DNA of 64,000 bases from Anaerocolumna sp047777345. Lineage in GTDB: Bacteria; Bacillota; Clostridia; Lachnospirales; Lachnospiraceae. Shown here piece by piece: positions 53,251 to 61,710 of the stretch (the first letter of the stretch is position 1; each line of letters opens with the position of its first letter). The notes under the pieces were generated by a model. The model was given only the letters and a program-made list of their open reading frames with translations. It had not been told where the DNA came from and ran no database searches. Location of the stretch: contig JBKEEJ010000009.1 of the NCBI GenBank assembly GCA_047777345.1, forward strand, positions 1 to 64,000. Direction: 5' to 3'. The position numbers and the translations under genes are program-made.

Positions 53251-53754
53251 ATGAAAAAAATCAGACATTTAATCTATCTTATACTTTTAATTGCTTTGGA
53301 TCAGTTTACCAAATATTTGGCAGCGACCCATTTAAAAGACGGCCCCGTTCAAATAATCCCCAAGGTTTTTCAATTGTATTATCATGAGAATAATGGTGCG
53401 GTATGGGGCATTATGAGCGGAAAAATCGGTATACTAATTATCACTACCATTATCATTATGGCCGGAATGCTTTTCTTTTATTTAAAAGTACCTTCGGGTA
53501 AACGCTATGATCCGATCAGACTTATTTTGGTTTTTTTAACGGCGGGAGCCGTCGGCAATTTAATAGACCGGTGTATCAATAAATATGTGGTTGATTTTTT
53601 ATATTTTGAACTGATTAATTTCCCTATTTTTAATGTGGCAGACTGTTATGTAACTGTTTCTGCAATATTATTGATAATACTTTGTTTGTTTTATTATAAG
53701 GATGAAGATTTTGCTTTCTTAAATAAGAAAGAAGAGGAAAATAATGACAAATAA
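53251..53754 (+). CDS. lspA: Lipoprotein signal peptidase
   Basis: 167-residue membrane aspartic protease that cleaves prolipoproteins after lipidation. Four hydrophobic helices; catalytic aspartates lie in GNLIDRCINKYVVDFL near residue 118 and FNVADCYV near 137. YHENNGAVWGI near 46 is also conserved. It matures lipoproteins such as those at 25203 and 45578. Overlaps rluD by 11 nt. Confidence 0.96.
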   Translation: MKKIRHLIYLILLIALDQFTKYLAATHLKDGPVQIIPKVFQLYYHENNGAVWGIMSGKIGILIITTIIIMAGMLFFYLKVPSGKRYDPIRLILVFLTAGAVGNLIDRCINKYVVDFLYFELINFPIFNVADCYVTVSAILLIILCLFYYKDEDFAFLNKKEEENNDK

Positions 53755-54748
53755 TCTGATTTCAAATGATGCCATAGATATGGATGAAATGAATTATATT
53801 AATGATAATAATGATATCAATGATATCAGTGATATCAATGATGTAATAGAAATCATAGCAAACGAGGAAAATTCCGGAATACGTATAGATAAATATATTG
53901 CTGATGCAACCAAGGATTTGACCAGGTCATACATTCAAAAGCTGATTCAGGACGGACATGTATTAGTAAATCAAAAGGCGGTAAAGGCAAATTATAAGGT
54001 AGCCCCAAATGATTATATTGAAGTTACCCTTCCTCCGCCAGTGGATTTGGAAATAAAAGCAGAAGATATTCCCCTGGATATACTGTATGAAGATAAGGAC
54101 ATTATTGTAATAAACAAAGGAAAAGGAATGGTAGTCCATCCGGCAGCCGGACATTATTCCGGCACACTGGTAAACGGCCTATTATACCATTGTAAAGATG
54201 AATTATCCGGCATAAACGGAGTATACAGGCCCGGTATTGTACATCGGATTGACATGAATACAACCGGTGTTCTGGTTGCCTGCAAAAATGACAAGGCCCA
54301 TCAGTTTATTGCCAACCAGCTGAAAGTTCATTCCATTACCCGTAAATACAATGCTATCGTCTATAACGCATTTAAAACAGAAAGCGGAACAGTAGATGCT
54401 CCGATTGGAAGACATCCTGTTAACCGTAAAAAAATGGCTGTTACGAAAAAAGGAAAACATGCGGTAACAAACTATATTGTTTTGGAGAATCTGGGTAATA
54501 AATATGCCCATATTGAATGTTCTTTAAAAACCGGGCGCACCCATCAGATTCGGGTTCATATGGCCAGTATCGGTCATCCTTTACTGGGTGATACGGTTTA
54601 CGGGCCGTCCAAGGATAGTTTTCACCTGGAAGGTCAGGCATTGCACGCAAGAGTTTTAGGATTTATCCATCCCACAACAGGTAAGTATATGGAATTTGAG
54701 GCACCTTTGCCGGAATATTTTACTGATTTATTAAAGAAGTTAAAATAA
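53744..54748 (+). CDS. rluD: RluD-type 23S rRNA/tRNA pseudouridine synthase
   Basis: 334-residue RluA-family enzyme. An S4 RNA-binding domain (IRIDKYIADATKDLTRSYIQKLI, about residues 47-70) precedes the catalytic core with HRIDMNTTGVLVACKN near 167 (catalytic Asp), TGRTHQIRVHMASIGHPLLGD near 265. The first 40 residues form an unusual Asn/Asp/Ile-rich extension coded by short GATATCAATGAT repeats (about 53800-53845). Starts inside the end of lspA. Likely targets 23S rRNA. Confidence 0.94.
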   Translation: MTNNLISNDAIDMDEMNYINDNNDINDISDINDVIEIIANEENSGIRIDKYIADATKDLTRSYIQKLIQDGHVLVNQKAVKANYKVAPNDYIEVTLPPPVDLEIKAEDIPLDILYEDKDIIVINKGKGMVVHPAAGHYSGTLVNGLLYHCKDELSGINGVYRPGIVHRIDMNTTGVLVACKNDKAHQFIANQLKVHSITRKYNAIVYNAFKTESGTVDAPIGRHPVNRKKMAVTKKGKHAVTNYIVLENLGNKYAHIECSLKTGRTHQIRVHMASIGHPLLGDTVYGPSKDSFHLEGQALHARVLGFIHPTTGKYMEFEAPLPEYFTDLLKKLK

Positions 54749-54769
54749 TTCTTAATAAGGAGTACTGCT

Positions 54770-56074
54770 TTGAAGAGGAAACTTTTAGCCAAACTGTTAG
54801 AATGGAAGGAAACATTAAAACCGGATCCAATCTTGCTTACGGGAGCAAAAGGTGTGGGCAAGACTTATTTCGTTTGCTATTTTGCCAAATCATATTATAA
54901 AGAATATGTCTACATTAATTTTGAAACGGAACCATTTCTATATAATCAGTTATTTAAAATGAATCCTTCCATGATAGGAAATAGTTTGAAGAATTATTTT
55001 CAATTATCCGATTCAACAGAACCGGTTTTGCTTATTTTGGATGAAATATCAGAAAAACAGGATGTGGCTTTGATTCTGAACGGCTTAGCCACTTCTGGTA
55101 TTCATTTTCATATTATTTTTATCTCAAGCCTACTTTCAATTAAAGTTCCCAAAAATATGTCTTTTTATCATCTTACTCTTTTTCCGCTGGATTTTGAGGA
55201 ATTTTTGATAGCAACGGGAAATGAATGGTATATTGAAGTGATTAAGACCCATTTTAGTTCCAATGAAAAAATTCCGGATATTGTCCATAAGGAATTGCTT
55301 ACCCTTTTTCAATTATACCTTGATATTGGCGGTATGCCTTTAGCAGTTAATGAATACATAAACACAGAAGCCCTTTTTAACGTATCCGAGCAACACAGAA
55401 TATTGTTAAATTCCTTTACCGCAGATGCGTATAAGAGGAATACGGAAGGTAATTTTTTAAAAATCTGTCAGGCCTTCCGTACCATAGACAGTCAACTAAG
55501 CAAAGAAAATCGTAAGTTTCAGTATAAACTGATTCGAAAAGGAGCCACCCAGGCCCAGTATTGGGAAGCCATTCAATACATATGTGATTCCGGTTATGGT
55601 ATGTGCTGCTATAAGTTTCAGGAGGAAACAAAAAATAAATCCGCATGGCCAATTTGCCCTTATGATGATATAAAGATTGAAAAAAGCCATGACAACAATC
55701 ATTTTAGTTTTAAATTATACATGTGGGATACCGGTGTTTTATCAACGGTTCTGAAAACTAATTTGGGACAGTTCAACGAAACAATAAAAAAAGGAGTTCT
55801 GGAAAACTATGTTGCTCAAAGTCTGTTCTCAAACAGCTATCCTTTGATGTTTTGGGAATCTGCCTCTTTAGCCAAACTGGATTTTATCATTTGGAAAGAA
55901 GATAAGATATTGCCAATAGAAATTAAGATAAATGACAATACCAGGTCCAGAAATGTAAGTATTTTTAAAACTCATTATTCCAATATTACAGAATCCATAA
56001 AGATTTCTACGAGAAATTTTGGGTATTCAAATCAGGTCAAGTATGTCCCTTATTATGCTGTTTTTTGCATATAA
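54770..56074 (+). CDS. AAA ATPase with DUF4143-type nuclease-like C terminus
   Basis: 434-residue member of the large ATP-binding family (AAA_14 plus DUF4143) common in bacteria with unknown function. Walker A TGAKGVGKTYF near residue 24, Walker B VLLILDEISE near 88, and a sensor-like HIIFISSLLS near 116. The C-terminal part has GVLENYVAQSLF, FWESASLAKLDFI and KILPIEIKIND, a restriction-nuclease-like E...D...E-x-K arrangement. TTG start after AAGGAG. It is monocistronic with its own terminator. Possibly linked to defence or mobile elements, but not shown. Confidence 0.85.
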   Translation: MKRKLLAKLLEWKETLKPDPILLTGAKGVGKTYFVCYFAKSYYKEYVYINFETEPFLYNQLFKMNPSMIGNSLKNYFQLSDSTEPVLLILDEISEKQDVALILNGLATSGIHFHIIFISSLLSIKVPKNMSFYHLTLFPLDFEEFLIATGNEWYIEVIKTHFSSNEKIPDIVHKELLTLFQLYLDIGGMPLAVNEYINTEALFNVSEQHRILLNSFTADAYKRNTEGNFLKICQAFRTIDSQLSKENRKFQYKLIRKGATQAQYWEAIQYICDSGYGMCCYKFQEETKNKSAWPICPYDDIKIEKSHDNNHFSFKLYMWDTGVLSTVLKTNLGQFNETIKKGVLENYVAQSLFSNSYPLMFWESASLAKLDFIIWKEDKILPIEIKINDNTRSRNVSIFKTHYSNITESIKISTRNFGYSNQVKYVPYYAVFCI

Positions 56075-56114
56075 TATAACTTACCTTTAAAAATAAATTA
56101 TTATATTTCCTGCA

Positions 56115-56145
56115 AACCTGATACGGATATACCGGACAGGTTTTT
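56115..56145 (+). terminator. Terminator after the AAA ATPase gene
   Basis: AACCTG pairs with CAGGTT around a 16-nt loop, then five T. Confidence 0.8.
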
Positions 56146-56205
56146 ATTATTCATATTAATAATTGGCAAAATTTAATAAAAAAGTATTATATATCCAGAA
56201 AAAGA

Positions 56206-56234
56206 TTGACATTTAATTTCTATTTGGGTAGAAT
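56206..56234 (+). promoter_or_regulatory. Sigma-A type promoter without a coding gene directly after it
   Basis: TTGACA, 17-nt spacer, TAGAAT. The next start codon is about 350 nt away, and a stable hairpin begins right at the expected transcription start. Confidence 0.65.
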
Positions 56235-56241
56235 TATATTG

Positions 56242-56275
56242 ATGGCTGCAATCTACGCAAGTAGTTTACAGCCAT
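56242..56275 (+). ncRNA. Candidate 5'-end RNA hairpin with GNRA tetraloop
   Basis: ATGGCTG (56242-56248) pairs with CAGCCAT (56269-56275), and CTAC/GTAG closes a GCAA loop, with two A-U pairs and two mismatches between the stems. It starts about where transcription from the 56206 promoter should begin. The following stretch to 56441 shows no gene. It could be a small RNA or the first helix of a riboswitch; I do not recognise a known class. Confidence 0.4.
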
Positions 56276-56441
56276 TGTTGCATGATAGGGTAATTCGACA
56301 ATTGTAGACAGTTTCTATCGATAAATTTTGGACATGATTTATAAATGTAACTTGGAATGGGGCTATGGTATTTTTTAAGACGATGAAAAAGAGCGATTTG
56401 ATTCCTGATGAGTTTGTGGGTAAATGCGTATGATTATATAA

Positions 56442-56478
56442 TTGAGCTGACTGTATCTGGCTTACTACAATAGTAGTA
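56442..56478 (+). promoter_or_regulatory. blaI promoter with overlapping palindromic operator
   Basis: TTGAGC and TACAAT with an 18-nt spacer; the -10 box overlaps the palindrome TACTAC-AATA-GTAGTA at 56463-56478, which resembles BlaI/MecI-type TACA/TGTA operators. This suggests autorepression by the gene downstream. Confidence 0.55.
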
Positions 56479-56582
56479 TATTGTTTTTTTCCTTAATATT
56501 CATTGTTATGAATTTCATATAGATATTTTATTTTTGTATTGCACGCAATTATACATATAGGAATGTGCGGATAGGAGTCAAA

Positions 56583-56945
56583 ATGGGTGAAATACGTCTA
56601 CATGAAGGAGAATTAAATATTATGGAGTTATTGTGGTCCAATAAAGTTTTGGCCGCAAAGGATATCTCCAAAATTATTAAAGAATACATAGGCTGGGAAA
56701 AAAACACAACATATACAGTAATTAAGCGTCTTATCGACAAAGGAGCTATTAAAAGGGAGGACCCCGGGTTCTTGTGCAGAGCTCTCATTTCAAAACGAAC
56801 CGTTCAAAATATTGAGACAAAAGCTTTATTAGATAAGTTTTTTAACGGCTCCTTAATTAATTTTTTTAACGAATATTTGAAATATCAGAATTTAACACCC
56901 GGAGAGATACTGGAATTAGAAAGAATTATAAGCGAACAGAAATGA
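56583..56945 (+). CDS. BlaI/MecI family transcriptional repressor
   Basis: 120-residue winged-helix repressor. The N terminus IRLHEGELNIMELLW, the recognition region LAAKDISKIIKEYIGWEKNTTYTVIKRLIDKGAI and the C-terminal dimerisation helices are typical. The usual cleavage/dimer region is short. ATG 56583 follows AGGAG; an upstream GTG is in frame. The partner sensor peptidase (BlaR1/M56) that normally follows is absent; gapN comes next after 286 nt. So it may respond to another signal or be a remnant of a blaI-blaR pair. Confidence 0.88.
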   Translation: MGEIRLHEGELNIMELLWSNKVLAAKDISKIIKEYIGWEKNTTYTVIKRLIDKGAIKREDPGFLCRALISKRTVQNIETKALLDKFFNGSLINFFNEYLKYQNLTPGEILELERIISEQK

Positions 56946-57173
56946 TAGAAAGTGAATAAGCAAACATCCATTTGTGACTTAGTCACTTACAAATTCATTA
57001 CGAAAGACTATGATAAGTATAATTTCAATAGTAGTCAGTTATAATAGTTTTAATAATATAGTAAATGTTAATTTATTTCGGTAATTTTCTTTCAAAAATA
57101 CATGTTTCCATGTTTTTGGAGTCTATTATAACTAACGAAAAGATTGGTGAAGACGTGTTGGAACAGTAGGTGC

Positions 57174-57217
57174 CACAACCGGAGGTTTCACAATTGTCTA
57201 AATTGTTTAAGGTTGTG
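57174..57217 (+). promoter_or_regulatory. Leader hairpin before gapN
   Basis: CACAACC (57174-57180) pairs with GGTTGTG (57211-57217), with an inner ACAATT/AATTGT helix. It ends just before the AAAGGAG ribosome binding site, so folding could affect gapN translation. The stretch 56946-57173 shows no gene. Confidence 0.5.
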
Positions 57218-57231
57218 AAAGGAGTCATATT

Positions 57232-58662
57232 ATGGGTGTTAACATTCAAGATAAAGAAAAAGGTACTTTAGACGGTAAAAAAATAATTCAAATTACATCT
57301 CCCATTGATAATTCTTTCGTTGGAGAAGTTCCTGCCATGACAAAAGAAGAAGTCAATGCTGCCGTTATGTCGGCTAAGGAAGCTTTTCGTACATGGAAAG
57401 AGGTTCCGCTGAATGAAAGGGCTGAAATATTGTATAAAGCCGCCGATTTATTGCTGGAACATATGGAAAGTCTTACCGACCTTCTTATAAAAGAAGTAGG
57501 GAAGGACAGAAAAAGCGCAAATTCAGAAATAACCAGAACGGCGGAATTTATTCGTTTTACGGCGGATACGGCAAAGAGCATACACGGAGAGAGCATACAG
57601 GGTGATACTTTTTCCGGATCCAGCAAAGATAAATTCGCCGTGGTAACTAGAGAACCTGTAGGTGTTGTACTTGCTATCTCACCTTTTAATTATCCGATTA
57701 ATTTAGCCACTTCCAAAATTGCACCTGCACTGATTTCCGGCAATACGGTTATATTTAAGCCGGCTACTTCCGGAAGCTTATGCGGTACAGAACTGGTTAA
57801 AATTTTTTATGAGGCGGGGCTGCCAAAAGGAGTTTTAAACATTATAACCGGTAGAGGCAGTGAAATCGGAGATTACATTGTTACCCATCCGGATATCAAT
57901 TTCATTAATTTTACCGGCAGTACAGAGGTTGGAATTGGTATATCGGAAAAGGCGCATATGGTACCCCTGTTAATGGAACTTGGAGGAAAAGACGCAGCTA
58001 TAGTATTAAAGGATGCGGACTTGCCTTTTGCAGCAAAAAACATCATAGCCGGCGCATTTTCCTATTCCGGCCAGCGTTGTACAGCGGTTAAGCGAATTCT
58101 GGTTGTTAATGAAGTAGCGGATCAGTTAATTTCTTATCTGAAAGAAGAAATTCAAAAATTAAAAGTTGGCAATCCTTTAGAAGATCAGGTAGATATTGTG
58201 CCGTTAATCAATACCAAAGCCGCCGACTACGTATGGGATTTGATTGAAGATGCCAAAGCAAAAGGTGCGAAACTAATTTGTGGCGGCACCAGAGAAGGCA
58301 ATTTGATTTATCCCACTTTATTTGATTACGTTACTACGGATATGCGGGTTGCCTGGGAAGAACCTTTTGGCCCGGTTTTGCCAATCCTTCGGGTAAAAAG
58401 TGTGGATGAAGCAATCGAACTGGCAAATGAATCTGAATATGGTTTGCAAAGTTCTGTTTTCACTGAAAATCTCAGTGATGCATTTCATGTGGCCAGCCGT
58501 CTTGAAGTAGGAACCGTTCAGGTAAATAATAAAACAGAAAGAGGACCGGATCATTTTCCATTTCTGGGTGTAAAAAAATCCGGTATTGGCACTCAGGGTA
58601 TCCGGTATTCCATAGAAGCCATGACAAGGTTAAAAGCTACCGTTATCAATTTAAGTCATTAA
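57232..58662 (+). CDS. gapN: NADP-dependent non-phosphorylating glyceraldehyde-3-phosphate dehydrogenase
   Basis: 476-residue aldehyde dehydrogenase that oxidises glyceraldehyde 3-phosphate directly to 3-phosphoglycerate, yielding NADPH without ATP. AISPFNYPINLATSK near residue 147 (catalytic Asn), FTGSTEVGIGI near 224, the general-base Glu in LLMELGGKDAAIV near 247, and the catalytic cysteine in YSGQRCTAVKR near 282. The C-terminal VNNKTERGPDHFPFLGVKKSG is specific to GapN among aldehyde dehydrogenases. It stands alone after a leader hairpin. Confidence 0.95.
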   Translation: MGVNIQDKEKGTLDGKKIIQITSPIDNSFVGEVPAMTKEEVNAAVMSAKEAFRTWKEVPLNERAEILYKAADLLLEHMESLTDLLIKEVGKDRKSANSEITRTAEFIRFTADTAKSIHGESIQGDTFSGSSKDKFAVVTREPVGVVLAISPFNYPINLATSKIAPALISGNTVIFKPATSGSLCGTELVKIFYEAGLPKGVLNIITGRGSEIGDYIVTHPDINFINFTGSTEVGIGISEKAHMVPLLMELGGKDAAIVLKDADLPFAAKNIIAGAFSYSGQRCTAVKRILVVNEVADQLISYLKEEIQKLKVGNPLEDQVDIVPLINTKAADYVWDLIEDAKAKGAKLICGGTREGNLIYPTLFDYVTTDMRVAWEEPFGPVLPILRVKSVDEAIELANESEYGLQSSVFTENLSDAFHVASRLEVGTVQVNNKTERGPDHFPFLGVKKSGIGTQGIRYSIEAMTRLKATVINLSH

Positions 58663-58942
58663 TTTAGGAAAAGGGGTTGTCAACAAGCTAAGTGATATGT
58701 AAAAGCAGATAATATAATTGACAGTTCCTATGACTTTTCAGTCAAGCAATAATACATTTGTATTTTTACTGATGTATTTGCTTGACTTTTTGGCTCTTTG
58801 TCAAGTTTTGGGGTATGATTCCTTTGAATCATGCTCCATTACTAGACTTAGAGCTATTTTAATGTCTTTAAGTTCTAATAGCTATTTTTGAGCACACTAA
58901 AAAAACCGGCTCTTTGTCAAGAGTTGGGGTAAAATGATTTTT

Positions 58943-58977
58943 ATAACCGGAGGGATATATTTTCTCCGGTTATTTTT
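58943..58977 (+). terminator. Hairpin at the inner IS end
   Basis: Perfect 10-bp stem ATAACCGGAG/CTCCGGTTAT followed by T-rich sequence on the plus strand, directly abutting the transposase stop codon. It would stop transcription entering the IS from outside. Confidence 0.7.
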
Positions 58978-60154
58978 ATGATAAGGCTAACATAATTCTG
59001 TTTCTGAAGCTCACAAAATTTCTATATCCATATGCTGTTCTTTTAATTACTTTTATTGAATTGTTTATTCCCTCTGTAAAACCATTTGTATAAGGACAAT
59101 CAAATGAATTTAGTATGTATTTTGACCAGTTACCCAGCATAGTTAGTACAGGCTTAAATTCCTTCAAATCACTGGCCTGTGCTGCTAAAATAAAGAATTT
59201 AAGTCGCTTTACTGCTTCGTCTCTGTCTTTTGATGCAAGAAATTCATAAAACTTTTCTTTTAAGTGATATGCAACGGCAAGCTCATTTGACTGCGTAAGC
59301 ATTATTTCTAGTGCCTGTTTAGATTCTTCGTTAAGCTTATTATAATGTGACAGGAGAATTCTTCTACTTCGCTTAAAATACTTCCGTTTGCTAGGATGCA
59401 TGGACTTTTGAATCCGCTTTCTCACATTTTCAAGAGCCCATGTGACATATCTTACATAATGGAACCGATCTATGACAATCTTGGCATTCGGGAAAAATGT
59501 TTCTGCAAGTTCTCTATAAGATTGATTCATGTCCATAATAAAATATTTTACATCCTTGCGGTTTGAAAAGGTTTTAAAATATGTAATTAAGGATGCCTGA
59601 GATCTGCTTGGCAGGATATCAAATACTTTATGCTTTACCGGGTCAGTAAGTATTCCTTGATATTTCTGACCGCCAGCGTTGCCTCGAAATTCATCCATAG
59701 AAAGAACTTGTGGAAGGCGATTGGGCTTACTGAAGCTGATATCTTTCATTCTTCTAAAAATGAATGATGGTGAAACGCCATTATGTTTTGCGACAGACTG
59801 CACACTTATTTTATCTGCGAGAAAATTTATGCAATACCATGCAAGGCGTGTGGTTGTGCGGCAATGTTTTGGAACAAGAGAAAAGGGTTCATAAAAATGC
59901 TTGTTGCAGCAATCACAATGATATCTGCGCTTTCTATATGCAAGGGTTGTATGATTACCCAGGATAGGGATGTCTTTAATATAGGAGACACGATAATCAT
60001 GAATCTTGTTTGTTGGTGAAGAGCAAAACGGGCATGTGACGGTTTTTCTCATTAAAGAGAAATGGATCACAGTTTTATCATTGGAACATTCAATATTTTC
60101 TATAATAGCATCTTCCAAACCGATAAGTTTTGATGTAAAATCATTTGTAGGCAT
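58976..60154 (-). CDS. ISL3 family transposase of the inner element
   Basis: About 392-residue DDE transposase. N-terminal zinc finger (CPFCSSPTNKIHDYR and CDCCNKHF), a helix-turn-helix stretch (SVQSVAKHNGVSPSFIFRRM), and the DDE core: SMDEFRG, FIMDMNQSY and the glutamate in TNGFTEGINNSIKV near the C terminus. ATG 60154 fits the AAAGG site better than the ATG 9 nt upstream. It appears intact. It is related to, but clearly diverged from, the transposase of the outer element. Confidence 0.92.
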   Translation of the reverse strand: MPTNDFTSKLIGLEDAIIENIECSNDKTVIHFSLMRKTVTCPFCSSPTNKIHDYRVSYIKDIPILGNHTTLAYRKRRYHCDCCNKHFYEPFSLVPKHCRTTTRLAWYCINFLADKISVQSVAKHNGVSPSFIFRRMKDISFSKPNRLPQVLSMDEFRGNAGGQKYQGILTDPVKHKVFDILPSRSQASLITYFKTFSNRKDVKYFIMDMNQSYRELAETFFPNAKIVIDRFHYVRYVTWALENVRKRIQKSMHPSKRKYFKRSRRILLSHYNKLNEESKQALEIMLTQSNELAVAYHLKEKFYEFLASKDRDEAVKRLKFFILAAQASDLKEFKPVLTMLGNWSKYILNSFDCPYTNGFTEGINNSIKVIKRTAYGYRNFVSFRNRIMLALS

Positions 60155-60297
60155 AGGTAACATCCTTTCTTATAAAGTTTGTGGTGAACTTATTATACAG
60201 AAAAATGTTAACCTATGCCTATTATTTTTTTATCTTACCCCAATATAAAGTTTAGAACCAAAAAAACTGCCATAATTATATTTTTGAAATTTTCGAA

Positions 60298-61485
60298 TTA
60301 CCCACATATATGTAATATCCTATTTCTAAATCTGTCGAAATTTTTTATGCCGTATGAAACCCTCTTTAGTACTTTTATTTTATTATTAAATCCTTCTGTA
60401 GCACCGTTTGTATAACCGTATTTAAAGGAGTTTAGTATTTCCTTATACCATCGTTGGAAGGTGGCTGCAACATCTTCAAAATCTTTTATGCCTGAGCTTT
60501 CAGCGTTTTTAATCCATCTTGAAAACTCTTCTCTTACTACACGGTATTTAGTTTCTCTGCAAATATCAAAAAACCATTCCTTTAGAAAGTGGGCCTGCCT
60601 TAATTCATCATTATAAAGTAACATTACATCACATTTTTCTTTTTGCTCTTTAGTAAGGTTTTTGTAACGTTTAAGTATAAGACTCTTACTATATTTGTAA
60701 TATTTACGTAAATTAGCAGACATTGTTTTTTGTAGTCGCCTTCTAACTCTATCAATGGCCCAGATAACTTGTCTAACAAAGTGGTATTTATCAATAACAA
60801 TCTTTGCGTTTTTAAAATATGTATTTGCAATTTCTTTGTAAGGTAACCACATGTCCTGGATAAAGAACTTTACCTTTTCTCGTTCTTTTCTTGGAATACT
60901 AATAAAGTATTCAGTTAAGTGATGCTGCTTTCGATCTGGTAAGATTTCAATTACATGCTGGTGCTTCTTTCTCCCATCAACCAAAATACACTGATATTTA
61001 TCCGTTTCTGCATTCCCTCTAAATTCGTCTATACAAAGTATCTCTGGAAATGTATCTAATTTAGGATAATTAATTCGGTTAAAAGTTCTTATAACAGTAG
61101 ATATAGACACATTTGATTCTTTGGCTACATGTTTATAAGATACCGTATCGCGAAGTTTGTGACAAATGTACTTGATAAGTTGTCTTGTCATATGCTGATA
61201 TTTAGGTAACCAAGTATAATTCTCGTAAAAACGTTTGCCACAAGAACAAGAGTATCGTCTTTTCCTTAAAATCAGAATAGTTGAATGCATACCCATAGGA
61301 ATATGCTTGATCTTTTGGTTGCGGTAGTCATGTACTCTAGAAGTCGATTTACCACAACAAGGGCAAATATGTTGACTAGGTTTAGTTTCTAGCATTATAT
61401 TGATAGTATTATCAATGCCATAATAAACTTTTTTAACCTTAACATCTTCAATTTGAAGAAGATGTTTGATATAATTAGGATACAC
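60298..61485 (-). CDS. ISL3 family transposase of the outer element
   Basis: 395-residue DDE transposase with the same architecture: CPCCGKSTSRVHDYR zinc finger, CSCGKRF, CIDEFRGNAE, FIQDMWLPYKEIA, and TNGATEGFNNKIKVLKR at the C terminus. GTG start after GAAGG. Intact. It recognises the 58792/61648 ends by inference. Confidence 0.92.
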   Translation of the reverse strand: MYPNYIKHLLQIEDVKVKKVYYGIDNTINIMLETKPSQHICPCCGKSTSRVHDYRNQKIKHIPMGMHSTILILRKRRYSCSCGKRFYENYTWLPKYQHMTRQLIKYICHKLRDTVSYKHVAKESNVSISTVIRTFNRINYPKLDTFPEILCIDEFRGNAETDKYQCILVDGRKKHQHVIEILPDRKQHHLTEYFISIPRKEREKVKFFIQDMWLPYKEIANTYFKNAKIVIDKYHFVRQVIWAIDRVRRRLQKTMSANLRKYYKYSKSLILKRYKNLTKEQKEKCDVMLLYNDELRQAHFLKEWFFDICRETKYRVVREEFSRWIKNAESSGIKDFEDVAATFQRWYKEILNSFKYGYTNGATEGFNNKIKVLKRVSYGIKNFDRFRNRILHICG

Positions 61486-61574
61486 TTATAATTCACCTTC
61501 TTTCTAGTTTCTCGTTGTGGAGTAATACGAAAGTGTGGCAGGTGATTTATAAGTGTATTTTAATATAAAAAAGA

Positions 61575-61633
61575 ATTGGGGTGAGGTATGAATCGTATTA
61601 AGTTTCTTAGAAATTCATACAGTGCACCCCAAT
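61575..61633 (-). repeat. Subterminal inverted repeat of the outer IS
   Basis: ATTGGGGTG/CACCCCAAT and GTATGAAT/ATTCATAC arms face each other near the right end, upstream of the transposase. Possible transposase binding site or a hairpin limiting read-through. Confidence 0.6.
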
Positions 61634-61710
61634 ATTTATTATAGAACCGACTTTTTTTATTGCAACAAACTTAGAGAATTTCGTTTGCGATAACTTAAGT
61701 TGGAAAAAAT

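Larger units (their letters stand above)
58908..60259 (-). mobile_element. Inner ISL3-type insertion sequence nested in the outer element
   Basis: About 1352 bp with left terminus GGCTCTTTGTCAAGAG..TTGGGGTAA and right terminus TTACCCCAA..TTTAGAACC. Flanks AAAAAACC (58900-58907) and AAAAAAAC (60260-60267) agree at 7 of 8 bases, a probable target duplication in an A tract. It lies in the short region between the outer element's transposase stop and its left end, in the same orientation, so the outer transposase is not interrupted. Confidence 0.8.
58792..61648 (-). mobile_element. Outer ISL3-type insertion sequence, interrupted by a second one
   Basis: Left end GGCTCTTTGTCAAG at 58792 and right end ...TATAGAACC ending at 61648 form imperfect inverted termini, each with a CCCCAA/TTGGGG subterminal block. 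They are flanked by a perfect 8-bp direct repeat GACTTTTT (58784-58791 and 61649-61656), the target size of ISL3 elements. Its transposase is at 60298-61485. Without the nested element the length would be about 1.5 kb. Inserted about 120 nt after gapN and just before the 61711 gene. Confidence 0.88.

Noticed and set aside
58792..61648. Composite transposon carrying cargo
   Set aside because: The two ISL3 elements are nested, not flanking; nothing but IS sequence lies between the outer ends.
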